This document shows, in pieces, positions 7,826-15,227 of a stretch of DNA of 37,912 nt. A program made the position numbers and the translations under genes. The notes under the pieces are model-generated. The model saw only the letters and a program-made list of their open reading frames with translations. It searched no databases and was not told the origin of the DNA. The stretch's first letter is position 1, and every line of letters begins with the position of its first letter. Source of the DNA: CAMYLR01 sp039590215 (GTDB lineage: Bacteria > Gemmatimonadota > Gemmatimonadetes > JACCXV01 > JAHWKZ01); the NCBI GenBank assembly GCA_039590215.1, contig JBDHFX010000011.1:1-37912 (forward strand). The letters are read 5' to 3'.

Positions 7826-8974
7826 ATGCACTGGAAAGCCGGCGCTCTCGACGACCGTGCGCGGACGGGGGCGCTCCACACCGATCACGGCGTCGTCTGC
7901 ACGCCGGCTTTTATGCCGGTCGGCACGCTGGCTACCGTCAAGGCGCTCACGCCCACCGACCTCAGCGAGTTGGGGGTCGAGATCGTGCTCGCCAACGCGT
8001 ACCATCTTCACTTGCGACCCGGGGCCGACGTCGTTGTCGAGTTGGGCGGGTTGCACCGGTTCATGGCCTGGGACGGGCCGATTCTGACCGATAGCGGCGG
8101 GTACCAGGTGTTCAGTCTGGCCGGTCTCAGACAGATCGACGATGACGGAGTCACGTTCCGATCACACCTCGACGGTACGACGCACCGTTTCACGCCTGAG
8201 AGTGTGATGCAGCTCGAAGCCAAACTCGGGGCTGACATCGTGATGGCGTTCGACGAGTGTGCGCCCTATCCGTGTGAGCCCAACGAGGCGCAGGTCGCCG
8301 CCGAACGGACGGTGCGATGGGCCGAACGGTGCTTGAAGGCGCACCGGACGCTGGGCGATGAGCCATGGGTGCACCGGCGGTTCCTGTACGGCATCGTTCA
8401 GGGTTCGGTGGATGGTGGGCTGCGGCGACAAAACGCTCGGGCGATGACGTCGCTTGATTTCGATGGGTTCGCGATCGGTGGTTTGTCGGTTGGCGAATCA
8501 AAACCGCTTATGTACGAGATGCTTGACGTGACCGTACCCGAGCTGCCGGCGGACAAACCGCGGTACCTCATGGGAGTTGGTTTCCCGGAGGATGTCATCG
8601 CCGCGATCGGACGCGGGGTTGATCTGTTCGATTGCGTGGCGCCGACACGCCACGGGCGGACTGGTGCAGCGTTCACTCGAAACGGCCGGATCAACGTCGA
8701 GAATGCTCGCTTCGCTGCCGACGACCGGCCGCTCGACGAAAGCTGTGGTTGCTCGGTTTGTAAAACGTGGAGTCGGGGTTACATCCGACATCTGTTTCGG
8801 TCGGACGAGATGCTGGGTCCGCGGCTTCTTTCGTACCATAATGTGGCGTTTCTGATCGATCTCGTAGAGCAAGCGCGGCGGGCGATCGCAGCTGGAGACT
8901 TCGACGCTTGGTCGAGTGCCTGGAGCGATCGGTACCTGCTCGCATCCGCTGTGGAGGTGCAATGCACGATGTAA
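7826..8974 (+). CDS. tgt: Queuine/preQ1 tRNA-guanine transglycosylase
   Basis: Tgt exchanges guanine-34 of GUN-anticodon tRNAs for preQ1. The 382-residue protein carries the general-acid Asp89 in LTDSGGYQVFSL, the nucleophile Asp269 in LFDCVAPTRHGR, and the zinc ligands Cys307, Cys309, Cys312 and His338 (CGCSVC followed by a distant YHN). The upstream in-frame ATG at 7739 would add 29 residues encoded inside the previous gene; ATG 7826 gives the normal start. It works with QueA encoded upstream. Its TAA stop is followed by overlapping yajC, whose ATG at 8962 lies 13 bases inside tgt. Confidence 0.97.
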   Translation: MHWKAGALDDRARTGALHTDHGVVCTPAFMPVGTLATVKALTPTDLSELGVEIVLANAYHLHLRPGADVVVELGGLHRFMAWDGPILTDSGGYQVFSLAGLRQIDDDGVTFRSHLDGTTHRFTPESVMQLEAKLGADIVMAFDECAPYPCEPNEAQVAAERTVRWAERCLKAHRTLGDEPWVHRRFLYGIVQGSVDGGLRRQNARAMTSLDFDGFAIGGLSVGESKPLMYEMLDVTVPELPADKPRYLMGVGFPEDVIAAIGRGVDLFDCVAPTRHGRTGAAFTRNGRINVENARFAADDRPLDESCGCSVCKTWSRGYIRHLFRSDEMLGPRLLSYHNVAFLIDLVEQARRAIAAGDFDAWSSAWSDRYLLASAVEVQCTM

Positions 8975-9297
8975 TGCCGTTACTCATGGGAGCTCCCGGC
9001 GGTGAAGGTGGAGCTCAGGGGTTCTTCGTTTCGCTGTTGCCGATCGCGGCGATGGTCGGGATCCTGTGGTTCCTGCTCATCCGGCCGCAACAGAAGGAGC
9101 AGCAGCGACACGGCTCGCTCGTAAAGAACCTGAGAAAGGGCGACGAGGTGGTGACGGTTGGTGGCCTCTACGGTCGCATCATGTCACTCAACGAGGAAAA
9201 GGTCTCTCTCAAAGTCGCCGACGGGGTCAAGGTCGAAGTCGAACGCAGCAAAGTCATACGTGTGCTGAACAAGAGCGCCGAACCGGACAAGTCGTAA
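8962..9297 (+). CDS. yajC: Preprotein translocase accessory subunit YajC
   Basis: A 111-residue protein with one membrane helix (about residues 23-43, LLPIAAMVGILWFLLIRPQQ) ending in the RPQQKEQ signature of YajC, followed by a cytoplasmic domain with the motif GDEVVTVGGLYGRI. YajC associates with SecDF in the Sec translocase. The ATG at 8962 is preceded by GGAGG at four bases and lies inside the tgt gene, so the two are coupled. The common tgt-yajC order is kept, but secD and secF do not follow; def comes next instead. Confidence 0.95.
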   Translation: MHDVMPLLMGAPGGEGGAQGFFVSLLPIAAMVGILWFLLIRPQQKEQQRHGSLVKNLRKGDEVVTVGGLYGRIMSLNEEKVSLKVADGVKVEVERSKVIRVLNKSAEPDKS

Positions 9298-9298
9298 G

Positions 9299-9826
9299 AT
9301 GGCGATGCGCGAGCTCCGCTATCTGGGCGACGCCGTGCTACGTCAGAAGACTGACCTCGTTGAGCTGTTCGACGACGAGCTCGGCACGTTGCTCGACGAT
9401 CTCGTGGAGACGATGTACGCCAATATGGGAGTTGGGTTGGCCGCGCCTCAGGTTGGCGATACGCGGCGGGTTACGGTCGTCGACACGAGCGAGGCTCGTG
9501 ACGGAACCGAGGTCCTCGAGCTCATCAACCCGGTGCTCGTATCGGGGTCGGGGACGATGGACAGCGAAGAGGGATGCCTGTCCATTCCGGGGGTCGTCGA
9601 GAGCATCGAGCGCTCGGCCGAGGTCGAGATCGAGTACCAGGATCGCAATGGCGATCGTCACACCGTTCAGGGCGTTGACCTCTTGTCGCGTGTTCTCCAG
9701 CACGAGCTCGATCATCTGGAGGGGATTCTGTTCATTGATCATCTCGGCGCGCTGCGCCGTGACATGGCGGTGCGCGAGTTCAAGATCGCGATGGCGGAGA
9801 ACGATCTCCCGGTCGGCCCGGGGTAG
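9299..9826 (+). CDS. def: Peptide deformylase
   Basis: Removes the formyl group from nascent protein N-termini. The 175-residue protein has the three canonical motifs: GVGLAAPQVG (residues 44-53), EEGCLSIPG with metal ligand Cys93, and LQHELDHLEG with His135, catalytic Glu136 and His139. It starts one base after the yajC stop (ATG 9299, or ATG 9305) and is followed eleven bases later by fmt, which performs the opposite formylation reaction on initiator tRNA. The def-fmt pairing is widely conserved. Confidence 0.97.
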   Translation: MAMRELRYLGDAVLRQKTDLVELFDDELGTLLDDLVETMYANMGVGLAAPQVGDTRRVTVVDTSEARDGTEVLELINPVLVSGSGTMDSEEGCLSIPGVVESIERSAEVEIEYQDRNGDRHTVQGVDLLSRVLQHELDHLEGILFIDHLGALRRDMAVREFKIAMAENDLPVGPG

Positions 9827-9837
9827 CGAGGGAGCCC

Positions 9838-10773
9838 GTGCAGGTCGTCTTCTGGGGGAGTCCCCGGTTCGCGGTACCCACGTTGAAAGCGTTGATCGAC
9901 AGCCGCCACTCGGTGACGGCGGTCGTGACGCAGCCCGATCGCCGCCGCGGCCGCGGCGGCCAACTGTCGCCCACTCCGATTGCGCGAGCTGCCGAGAGCG
10001 CCGGAATCCCACTGCTAAAGCCCGACAAGCCACGCGGCGAGGCTTTTGTCGCGAGCTTGACCGAGGCCGCCCCGGACGTGTTCGTTGTCGCCGCGTACGG
10101 CGAGATCCTGCGCCCCGAGGTGCTCGCGTTGCCGGTTCGCGGGGCGTTCAACGTGCACGCGTCGCTGTTGCCCGCTTACCGTGGCGCCGCCCCAGTGACC
10201 CGCGCAATCCTGGACGGTCGCGAATCGACCGGAATCACGATCATGCGCATGGAGGCCGGGCTCGACACCGGCCCGATCTGTCTACAAGCGAAGGAGCCGA
10301 TCCACGCTGACGACTCGGCCGGTGCGGTGACCGAGCGACTGGCGGTGCTGGGCGCGACGTTGATGATCGACGCGCTTGGCCGCCTCGAAGCGGGAACCCT
10401 GAATGAAACTCTGCAGGACGACGGTTTGGCCTCGTACGCCGAGAAGGTGACGGCCGAGGAGGCGCGCCTCGATTGGTCCGCCGGCGTCGCGTCGATCGAG
10501 CGCGCCGCGAGGGCCTTCGACCCTTGGCCTGGTGCGTGGACGACGTGGCGTGGCGAAAGGCTCAAGGTCTTCCGGTTGCGACCGACCAACGGGGGTGACG
10601 GCGCGCCCGCGGGCACGGTGATCAGCGTCGACCCCGAACCGGTTGTTGCGGCTGGTGACGGTTTGGTCGTTGTCGACACCGTCCAACCGGCCGGCGGCGA
10701 ACGAATGTCGGGCTCGGATTGGGCTCGGGGTCGGCAGCTGAACGTCGGTGAACGGTTTGGCGCGGATGCGTGA
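9838..10773 (+). CDS. fmt: Methionyl-tRNA formyltransferase
   Basis: Formylates Met-tRNA-fMet with 10-formyltetrahydrofolate. The 311-residue protein begins MQVVFWGSPRFAVPTL from a GTG preceded by GAGGGAG. The active-site region NVHASLLPAYRGAAP carries Asn105 and His107, and Asp143 lies in GLDTGPI. A C-terminal OB-like domain follows from about residue 205. Length and order match the family. It overlaps the next gene by eight bases (ATGCGTGA). Confidence 0.97.
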   Translation: MQVVFWGSPRFAVPTLKALIDSRHSVTAVVTQPDRRRGRGGQLSPTPIARAAESAGIPLLKPDKPRGEAFVASLTEAAPDVFVVAAYGEILRPEVLALPVRGAFNVHASLLPAYRGAAPVTRAILDGRESTGITIMRMEAGLDTGPICLQAKEPIHADDSAGAVTERLAVLGATLMIDALGRLEAGTLNETLQDDGLASYAEKVTAEEARLDWSAGVASIERAARAFDPWPGAWTTWRGERLKVFRLRPTNGGDGAPAGTVISVDPEPVVAAGDGLVVVDTVQPAGGERMSGSDWARGRQLNVGERFGADA

Positions 10774-11431
10774 CGATCCGCTTCCCGCGCTCGTTGCTGC
10801 GACCGACGATAGGCGACTGACACAACCCGACTTTGCAGACGCGCTCGAGACGATGCTCGAAGCTGGACTGAGGGTCGTTTGGTTGCGATCGCGAGCGCTC
10901 GATGACCGTGCGCTTTCAAAGCTGATCACCGAGGTTCGGAAGCGAACCGATCGTCATGATGCCGAGCTGTGGATCGGGGACCGGGCCGATTTGGCGCGCG
11001 CCTTTGACGCGGATGGCGTCCAGCTGCCGGAGCGCGGCCTGTCGATCGCGGGCGCCCGCCGGGTCGTCGGCCAAACGATTCGCGTCGGTCGCTCGGTCCA
11101 CTCGGTTGACGCGGCGATCGCCGCCGCGCGAGACGGGGCCGATCATCTGGTGGTGGGCGCGATCTACGCGACTCAGAGTCACGCCGGCGTGGAGCCGGCA
11201 GGTGTCGGTTTGCTCGAAGAGATCCGGTCGACGCTCGAAGCCGAGGCGCTGCTCGCGTTACCGCGGCTCGCGATCGGTGGGGTAACCCCCGAGCGGACGC
11301 CGGAAGTGGTCGCCGCCGGCGCACACGGCGTCGTCGCCATTCGAGCTCTTTGGAACGCCACCGATCCCGGTCGGGCGGTGCGAGATTTCCTCGCCGCCAT
11401 CGGTCAGAACTCTGCCAAGACGTTACATTAG
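10766..11431 (+). CDS. ThiE/TenI-family protein, probably TenI-like thiazole tautomerase
   Basis: A TIM-barrel protein of 221 residues with the ThiE/TenI pattern: a GVQLPERGLSI strand, the SVHSVDAAIAAARDGADHLVVG block and AIGGVTPERTPEVVAAGAHGVVAI. However, residues that ThiE uses to bind pyrophosphate are altered: the usual LREK is LRSR, NDR is GDR, and the PTxTK loop reads ATQSHAG. These changes point towards TenI, where a histidine in this region is catalytic (here possibly His139). The neighbouring thiS and thiG, which make the thiazole, support a tautomerase role. It overlaps fmt by eight bases; a GTG at 10748 is an alternative start. A thiamine-phosphate synthase activity cannot be excluded. 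Confidence 0.75.
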   Translation: MRDDPLPALVAATDDRRLTQPDFADALETMLEAGLRVVWLRSRALDDRALSKLITEVRKRTDRHDAELWIGDRADLARAFDADGVQLPERGLSIAGARRVVGQTIRVGRSVHSVDAAIAAARDGADHLVVGAIYATQSHAGVEPAGVGLLEEIRSTLEAEALLALPRLAIGGVTPERTPEVVAAGAHGVVAIRALWNATDPGRAVRDFLAAIGQNSAKTLH

Positions 11432-11436
11432 CCCAC
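11424..11436 (+). promoter_or_regulatory. Leaderless-type internal promoter of thiS (TACATT)
   Basis: TACATT at 11424-11429 lies in the last codons of the preceding ThiE/TenI gene and ends seven bases before the thiS GTG. No Shine-Dalgarno is present. A weak -35 candidate (CGGTCA, 11401-11406) is 17 bases upstream. It would give thiS and thiG their own leaderless transcript. Confidence 0.45.
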
Positions 11437-11667
11437 GTGTCAAACCCGACTGTCGCCGACAAAACGCTCGAGATCGTCGTCAACGGTGAGCCGCGGCTCG
11501 TCGCCGAAGGGGCGACCGTCGAGATGTTTCTTACCGCTCATGAGATCGATCCCGACATCGTGGTGGTTGAAGCTAACGGGGTAATACTGCCGCGGGATCG
11601 GTTTGGCGCGACCCGGCTCGCCGCTGGTGACGCGCTCGAGATCGTTCACTTCGTGGGCGGCGGTTAA
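11437..11667 (+). CDS. thiS: Sulfur carrier protein ThiS
   Basis: A ubiquitin-fold sulfur carrier of 76 residues. Its C-terminus becomes a thiocarboxylate that donates sulfur to ThiG for thiazole synthesis. The pattern IVVNGEPRLVAEGATV, then VVVEANGVILPRDRF, and the ending LEIVHFVGGG with a terminal Gly-Gly is diagnostic. I chose the GTG at 11437, six bases after the preceding stop; an earlier ATG at 11350 lies in the wrong context inside the previous gene. The N-terminal stretch MSNPTVADKT is a little longer than usual. thiF, needed to adenylate it, is not in the window. Confidence 0.93.
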   Translation: MSNPTVADKTLEIVVNGEPRLVAEGATVEMFLTAHEIDPDIVVVEANGVILPRDRFGATRLAAGDALEIVHFVGGG

Positions 11668-11671
11668 GACA

Positions 11672-12457
11672 GTGGCCGACTTGACTGCCGGATGGGTGTT
11701 GGGCGGACGTACGTTCCGTTCCCGGCTCATCATCGGCAGCGGAAAATACGACTCGCCCGAGACGATGGTTCAGTGTCTCGAGGCGTCAGGCGCAGAGGTC
11801 ATTACGGTCGCGGTGCGACGAGTCAACCTCGACGCGTCGGACGAAACCAGCCTGCTCCACTACCTCGATCCCGATAAGATCCTGATTCTCCCGAACACCG
11901 CTGGTTGTTACACCGCCGATGACGCAATACGGGTCGCGCGGCTCGGCCGTGCGGCAGGACTGAGCGACTTCATCAAGCTGGAGGTCATCGGGGACGAGCG
12001 GACGCTATACCCCGACGTCGAAGGACTCGTTACGGCGACGCGAGCTCTCGTCGAAGAGGGGTTCATCGTGTTGCCGTACACGAACGATGACGTCGTCATC
12101 GCGCGCCGCCTAGAAGAGGCAGGCGCGGCGGCGGTCATGCCGCTCGCGTCGCCGATCGGTTCCGGGCTCGGGGTCACCAATCCCCTCAACATCCAGTTCA
12201 TCCTGGATGCGGTTTCGGTGCCGGTGATCGTCGATGCCGGCGTCGGGACGGCATCGGACGCGGCCGTCGCGATGGAGCTCGGGGTCGAGGGCATCCTTAT
12301 GAACACCGCCATCGCCAAGGCCGACGATCCGGTCAAGATGGCGAACGCTATGCGGCACGCCGTCGAGGCCGGACGGTTGGCGTTCGAAGCCGGTCGGATG
12401 GCTCAGCGCCTCTGGGCAAGCGCGTCGAGTCCGACGGAGGGCCGGGTCGGCGACTGA
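11672..12457 (+). CDS. thiG: Thiazole synthase ThiG
   Basis: Condenses 1-deoxyxylulose 5-phosphate, dehydroglycine and ThiS-bound sulfide into the thiazole of thiamine. The 261-residue protein shows RLIIGSGKYDSPE, LPNTAGCYTADDAI, the Schiff-base lysine Lys102 in FIKLEVIGD, ASPIGSGLGVTNP and DAGVGTASDAA. The GTG at 11672, four bases after thiS, gives the normal N-terminus; the longer open frame starting at 11603 lies inside thiS. Its TGA abuts the rsmB ATG directly. The glycine oxidase or ThiH that supplies dehydroglycine is not seen nearby. Confidence 0.97.
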   Translation: MADLTAGWVLGGRTFRSRLIIGSGKYDSPETMVQCLEASGAEVITVAVRRVNLDASDETSLLHYLDPDKILILPNTAGCYTADDAIRVARLGRAAGLSDFIKLEVIGDERTLYPDVEGLVTATRALVEEGFIVLPYTNDDVVIARRLEEAGAAAVMPLASPIGSGLGVTNPLNIQFILDAVSVPVIVDAGVGTASDAAVAMELGVEGILMNTAIAKADDPVKMANAMRHAVEAGRLAFEAGRMAQRLWASASSPTEGRVGD

Positions 12458-13798
12458 ATGGGTGCACGCCCCAGCGTTGAGCGGCGGCGGGCGCTCGAGA
12501 TCCTGCGCGACGTACGAAACGGAACACGCGCCGACGAGAGCTTCGAGCAGCGAGCCGCGGGGCTTGACGGTCGTCAGCGCGCGTTCACAATGGAGCTGGC
12601 GTATGGCGCGATCCGATGGCGCGACCGGCTCGACTACCACCTCGACGCGTTGCTAAAGCGCGGAATCGACACTCTACCGCCGGATGTCATCTCGATTCTG
12701 GAACTGGGGGTCTACCAAATCGTGTTTTTGGAGCGCGTGCCGGTTTGGTCGGCGGTCGACGAAAGCGTCGAGTTGGTGAACCATGCGCTTCCGGATGGTG
12801 TGGCTCGCTGGGCGACGGGGCTTGTCAACGCCGTTCTCAGAAATGTCGATCGGCAGCGTCAGGATCTGCCGTTGCCAGACTCGGAAGATCCAATCCTCCA
12901 TTTGGCGATCAAGCACAGTCACCCAAAGTGGATGGTGGCTCGGTGGCTGGCGGCGTTTGGCGCCGAGACGACCGAGGCGTTGCTCGAGAGCAACAATCGG
13001 CGGCCGCACCTCCATCTCGCGATAAACGTCCAGGTGGCGACCACGAGCGCGGTCCTCGACGCGCTTGTCGACGCCGGGATCGAGGCTCGACCGCACCCAG
13101 ACAAGCCGGACGCGGTGGTCGTTGGCCGCGGGACACCGCCGACCGCGCTGCCGGGTTGGGCCGAGGGGTGGTTCTGGGTCCAGGACGTCGGTTCGCAGTG
13201 GGTCACGGATGTGGTCGAAGCTCGGCCGGAGGATCGCGTGCTCGACGCTTGTGCCGCACCGGGGACCAAGTTGTGTGGGTTGTTAGCCAAGGCGCCGACG
13301 ATCCGTGCATTGGCAGTCGATATCGACGTCGCGAGGTTGCAACGGATTCGTGATAACGTCCACCGTCTGGGGCTTACCGAGCCGTGGCTGGTGGCCTCGG
13401 ACGCGCGTTCGGTGCCGACTGCAGCGCAGTTTTCAGTGGTGCTGGCGGATGTCCCGTGTACGGGCACCGGCGTGTTGCGTAGGCGGGTCGATGCTCGTTG
13501 GCGGCGTTCGCCGGGGGACGTGGAAACCTTCGCGGCGTTCCAGCGCGAGCTCTTGACGCAACTCGCCGATCGGGTGGCGCCCGGCGGCACGCTCGTCTAC
13601 GCCACCTGTTCGCTCGAACCTGAGGAGAACGACCGAGTGGTAACCGCGTTTCTTGCCGATCACCAGGAATTCCGGTGCGTACCTGTCGGTGGCGATGCGT
13701 CGGCCCGGCACCGCGACGGGCACTATTTAATGACCCGCCCCTGGAGCGGTGACCTGGATGGGTTTTTCGCCGCCCGTCTGGTGCGAGAGGCGGCGTGA
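12458..13798 (+). CDS. rsmB: 16S rRNA (cytosine-967-C5)-methyltransferase RsmB/Sun
   Basis: This 446-residue protein has an N-terminal NusB-like helical domain (about residues 1-140, with QRAFTMELAYGAIRWRDRLD) and a C-terminal Rossmann methyltransferase domain. The SAM motif is VLDACAAPGTKLCGLL, and the two cysteines of m5C enzymes are Cys334 in DVPCTGTGVLRR and Cys384 in YATCSLEPEEND. It methylates 16S rRNA near the decoding site. It starts immediately after thiG and ends in a GTGA overlap with the PASTA gene. The rsmB, PASTA protein, rpe order suggests a conserved unit. Confidence 0.95.
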   Translation: MGARPSVERRRALEILRDVRNGTRADESFEQRAAGLDGRQRAFTMELAYGAIRWRDRLDYHLDALLKRGIDTLPPDVISILELGVYQIVFLERVPVWSAVDESVELVNHALPDGVARWATGLVNAVLRNVDRQRQDLPLPDSEDPILHLAIKHSHPKWMVARWLAAFGAETTEALLESNNRRPHLHLAINVQVATTSAVLDALVDAGIEARPHPDKPDAVVVGRGTPPTALPGWAEGWFWVQDVGSQWVTDVVEARPEDRVLDACAAPGTKLCGLLAKAPTIRALAVDIDVARLQRIRDNVHRLGLTEPWLVASDARSVPTAAQFSVVLADVPCTGTGVLRRRVDARWRRSPGDVETFAAFQRELLTQLADRVAPGGTLVYATCSLEPEENDRVVTAFLADHQEFRCVPVGGDASARHRDGHYLMTRPWSGDLDGFFAARLVREAA

Positions 13799-14562
13799 GC
13801 GCGCTCCAAGTCCGCGCCCGGAACGCGACCTGGCAGGTCCCGCTGGCTGTCGTGGTGACCGCGATCGGCGCGCTGCTCATCGGTTATATCGCGGTGCAAC
13901 TCTTCTTCTTGCCCGATACGCTGGCTCAAGGTCGCATCAACCGGGTGCCCAACCTGGGCGGAATGGAGGTCGAGAAGGCGCGCGACAAAGCAGAGGGCGA
14001 GGGCTACGTCGTCACGGTGGGCGGCGAGCGCCGGAGCGCCGACGTCGAAGCGGGTCGGGTGATTTATCAGCTACCGCCGCCTGGTTTCTATCGACCCCGT
14101 GGCGATACGGTTCGGTTGCTCGTAAGCCGCGGCACCGAGGCGGCCGTGCTGCCCGATTTGGCCGGTCTCGAGCCCGGTTTGGGGGATGAGATCCTGTCCC
14201 GACTCGGCGTCGTGATTACGCCGTCCCGAAGCGAACCGAGCGAGCTACACCCGTGGGGAACGATCGTCGAGACGGTCCCACCGGCCGGCACCGACATCGA
14301 GCCCGGTACCGAGGTGACGATGGTCATCAGCCGGGGGGGAACGCTGGTAGAGATGCCCGATGTCCGCGGTCTGTCGTTGAGAGCGGCTCGAGACACGCTG
14401 ATCGTGTACGGGATAACGGTCGGCCAAGTGGTTCCCTTGAGCTCCGAAGAGCAGGGCCTCGAAGGGGCGATCGTTATCAGCGGTCAACGACCGCCGCCGG
14501 GACAACACGTGCACACTGGCTCCGCGGCGCGGCTCGAGCTCGGCCGGGTGGCTGCTCCGTGA
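13795..14562 (+). CDS. Membrane-anchored PASTA-domain protein
   Basis: A 255-residue protein with one N-terminal membrane helix (about residues 15-38) and an extracytoplasmic part made of three PASTA repeats, starting near VPNLGGMEVEKA (about 51), VLPDLAGLEPGLGD (about 119) and EMPDVRGLSLRAA (about 184). PASTA domains bind peptidoglycan or beta-lactam-like ligands and usually sit on Ser/Thr kinases or PBPs; here there is no kinase or transpeptidase domain. It starts at a GTG that overlaps the rsmB stop (GTGA) and ends in another GTGA with rpe, so its expression is tied to translation genes. The biological role is unknown; a cell-wall sensing or binding role is an inference. Confidence 0.9.
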   Translation: MSALQVRARNATWQVPLAVVVTAIGALLIGYIAVQLFFLPDTLAQGRINRVPNLGGMEVEKARDKAEGEGYVVTVGGERRSADVEAGRVIYQLPPPGFYRPRGDTVRLLVSRGTEAAVLPDLAGLEPGLGDEILSRLGVVITPSRSEPSELHPWGTIVETVPPAGTDIEPGTEVTMVISRGGTLVEMPDVRGLSLRAARDTLIVYGITVGQVVPLSSEEQGLEGAIVISGQRPPPGQHVHTGSAARLELGRVAAP

Positions 14563-15227
14563 GCGCGGTCGTGATCGCACCCTCGGTGTTGGCCGCGGAC
14601 TTTGATCGGTTGGCGGATGAGATCGTCGCGGTGGTCGAGGGTGGAGCCGACTGGATACACGTCGATGTCATGGACGGCCACTTCGTCCCCAACCTGACGT
14701 TCGGCGCGGCGATGATAAAGACCGCCGAGCGTGCCGCCGATGTCCCGATCGACGTTCACCTGATGGTCGAGCGACCGGAGCAGTACTTCGACGAGTACAT
14801 CGACGCCGGGGCAGACATCTTGACCGTTCACGCCGAAGCCACAACCCACCTCCACCGTCAGCTTCAACGTGTGCGCGAGTTGGGTGCCAAGGCTGGTGTC
14901 GCGATCAACCCCGGCACGCCGCTGAGCACGGTTGACGCCGTATGGGGAGCGTTCGACTTGTTGCTCATCATGAGTGTCAATCCCGGCTGGTCGGGACAGC
15001 AGTTCATCAGTGAATCGATAGGCCGCCTGCGGAGCGCCCGCCAGCGTATCGACGCTTTACCCGAGGGTAGCCGCCCGTGGCTCGAGGTCGATGGTGGGAT
15101 CACCGCAGACAACGCAGCCCAGGTAGTTCGCGCCGGAGCCGACGTGCTCGTCAGCGGCTCGGGCATCTACGGTGGTGACGATCCAACCGCGCGGACGCGC
15201 GCTCTGCGTCAAGCAGCACTCGTTTGA
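14559..15227 (+). CDS. rpe: Ribulose-phosphate 3-epimerase
   Basis: Interconverts ribulose 5-phosphate and xylulose 5-phosphate in the pentose phosphate pathway. The 222-residue TIM barrel shows APSVLAADF, the metal and acid residues in WIHVDVMDGHFVPNLTFG, the HLMV motif, MSVNPGWSGQQFI, and LEVDGGI followed by VSGSGIYG for phosphate binding. It starts from a GTG overlapping the PASTA stop; the longer frame upstream lies inside that gene. It ends in a TTGA overlap with the antiporter gene. Confidence 0.97.
   Translation: MSAVVIAPSVLAADFDRLADEIVAVVEGGADWIHVDVMDGHFVPNLTFGAAMIKTAERAADVPIDVHLMVERPEQYFDEYIDAGADILTVHAEATTHLHRQLQRVRELGAKAGVAINPGTPLSTVDAVWGAFDLLLIMSVNPGWSGQQFISESIGRLRSARQRIDALPEGSRPWLEVDGGITADNAAQVVRAGADVLVSGSGIYGGDDPTARTRALRQAALV

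Noticed and set aside
9066..10310. A 414-codon open frame on the plus strand covering yajC, def and fmt
   Set aside because: It overlaps three well-supported genes in another frame and has an arginine-rich composition typical of GC-rich shadow frames.
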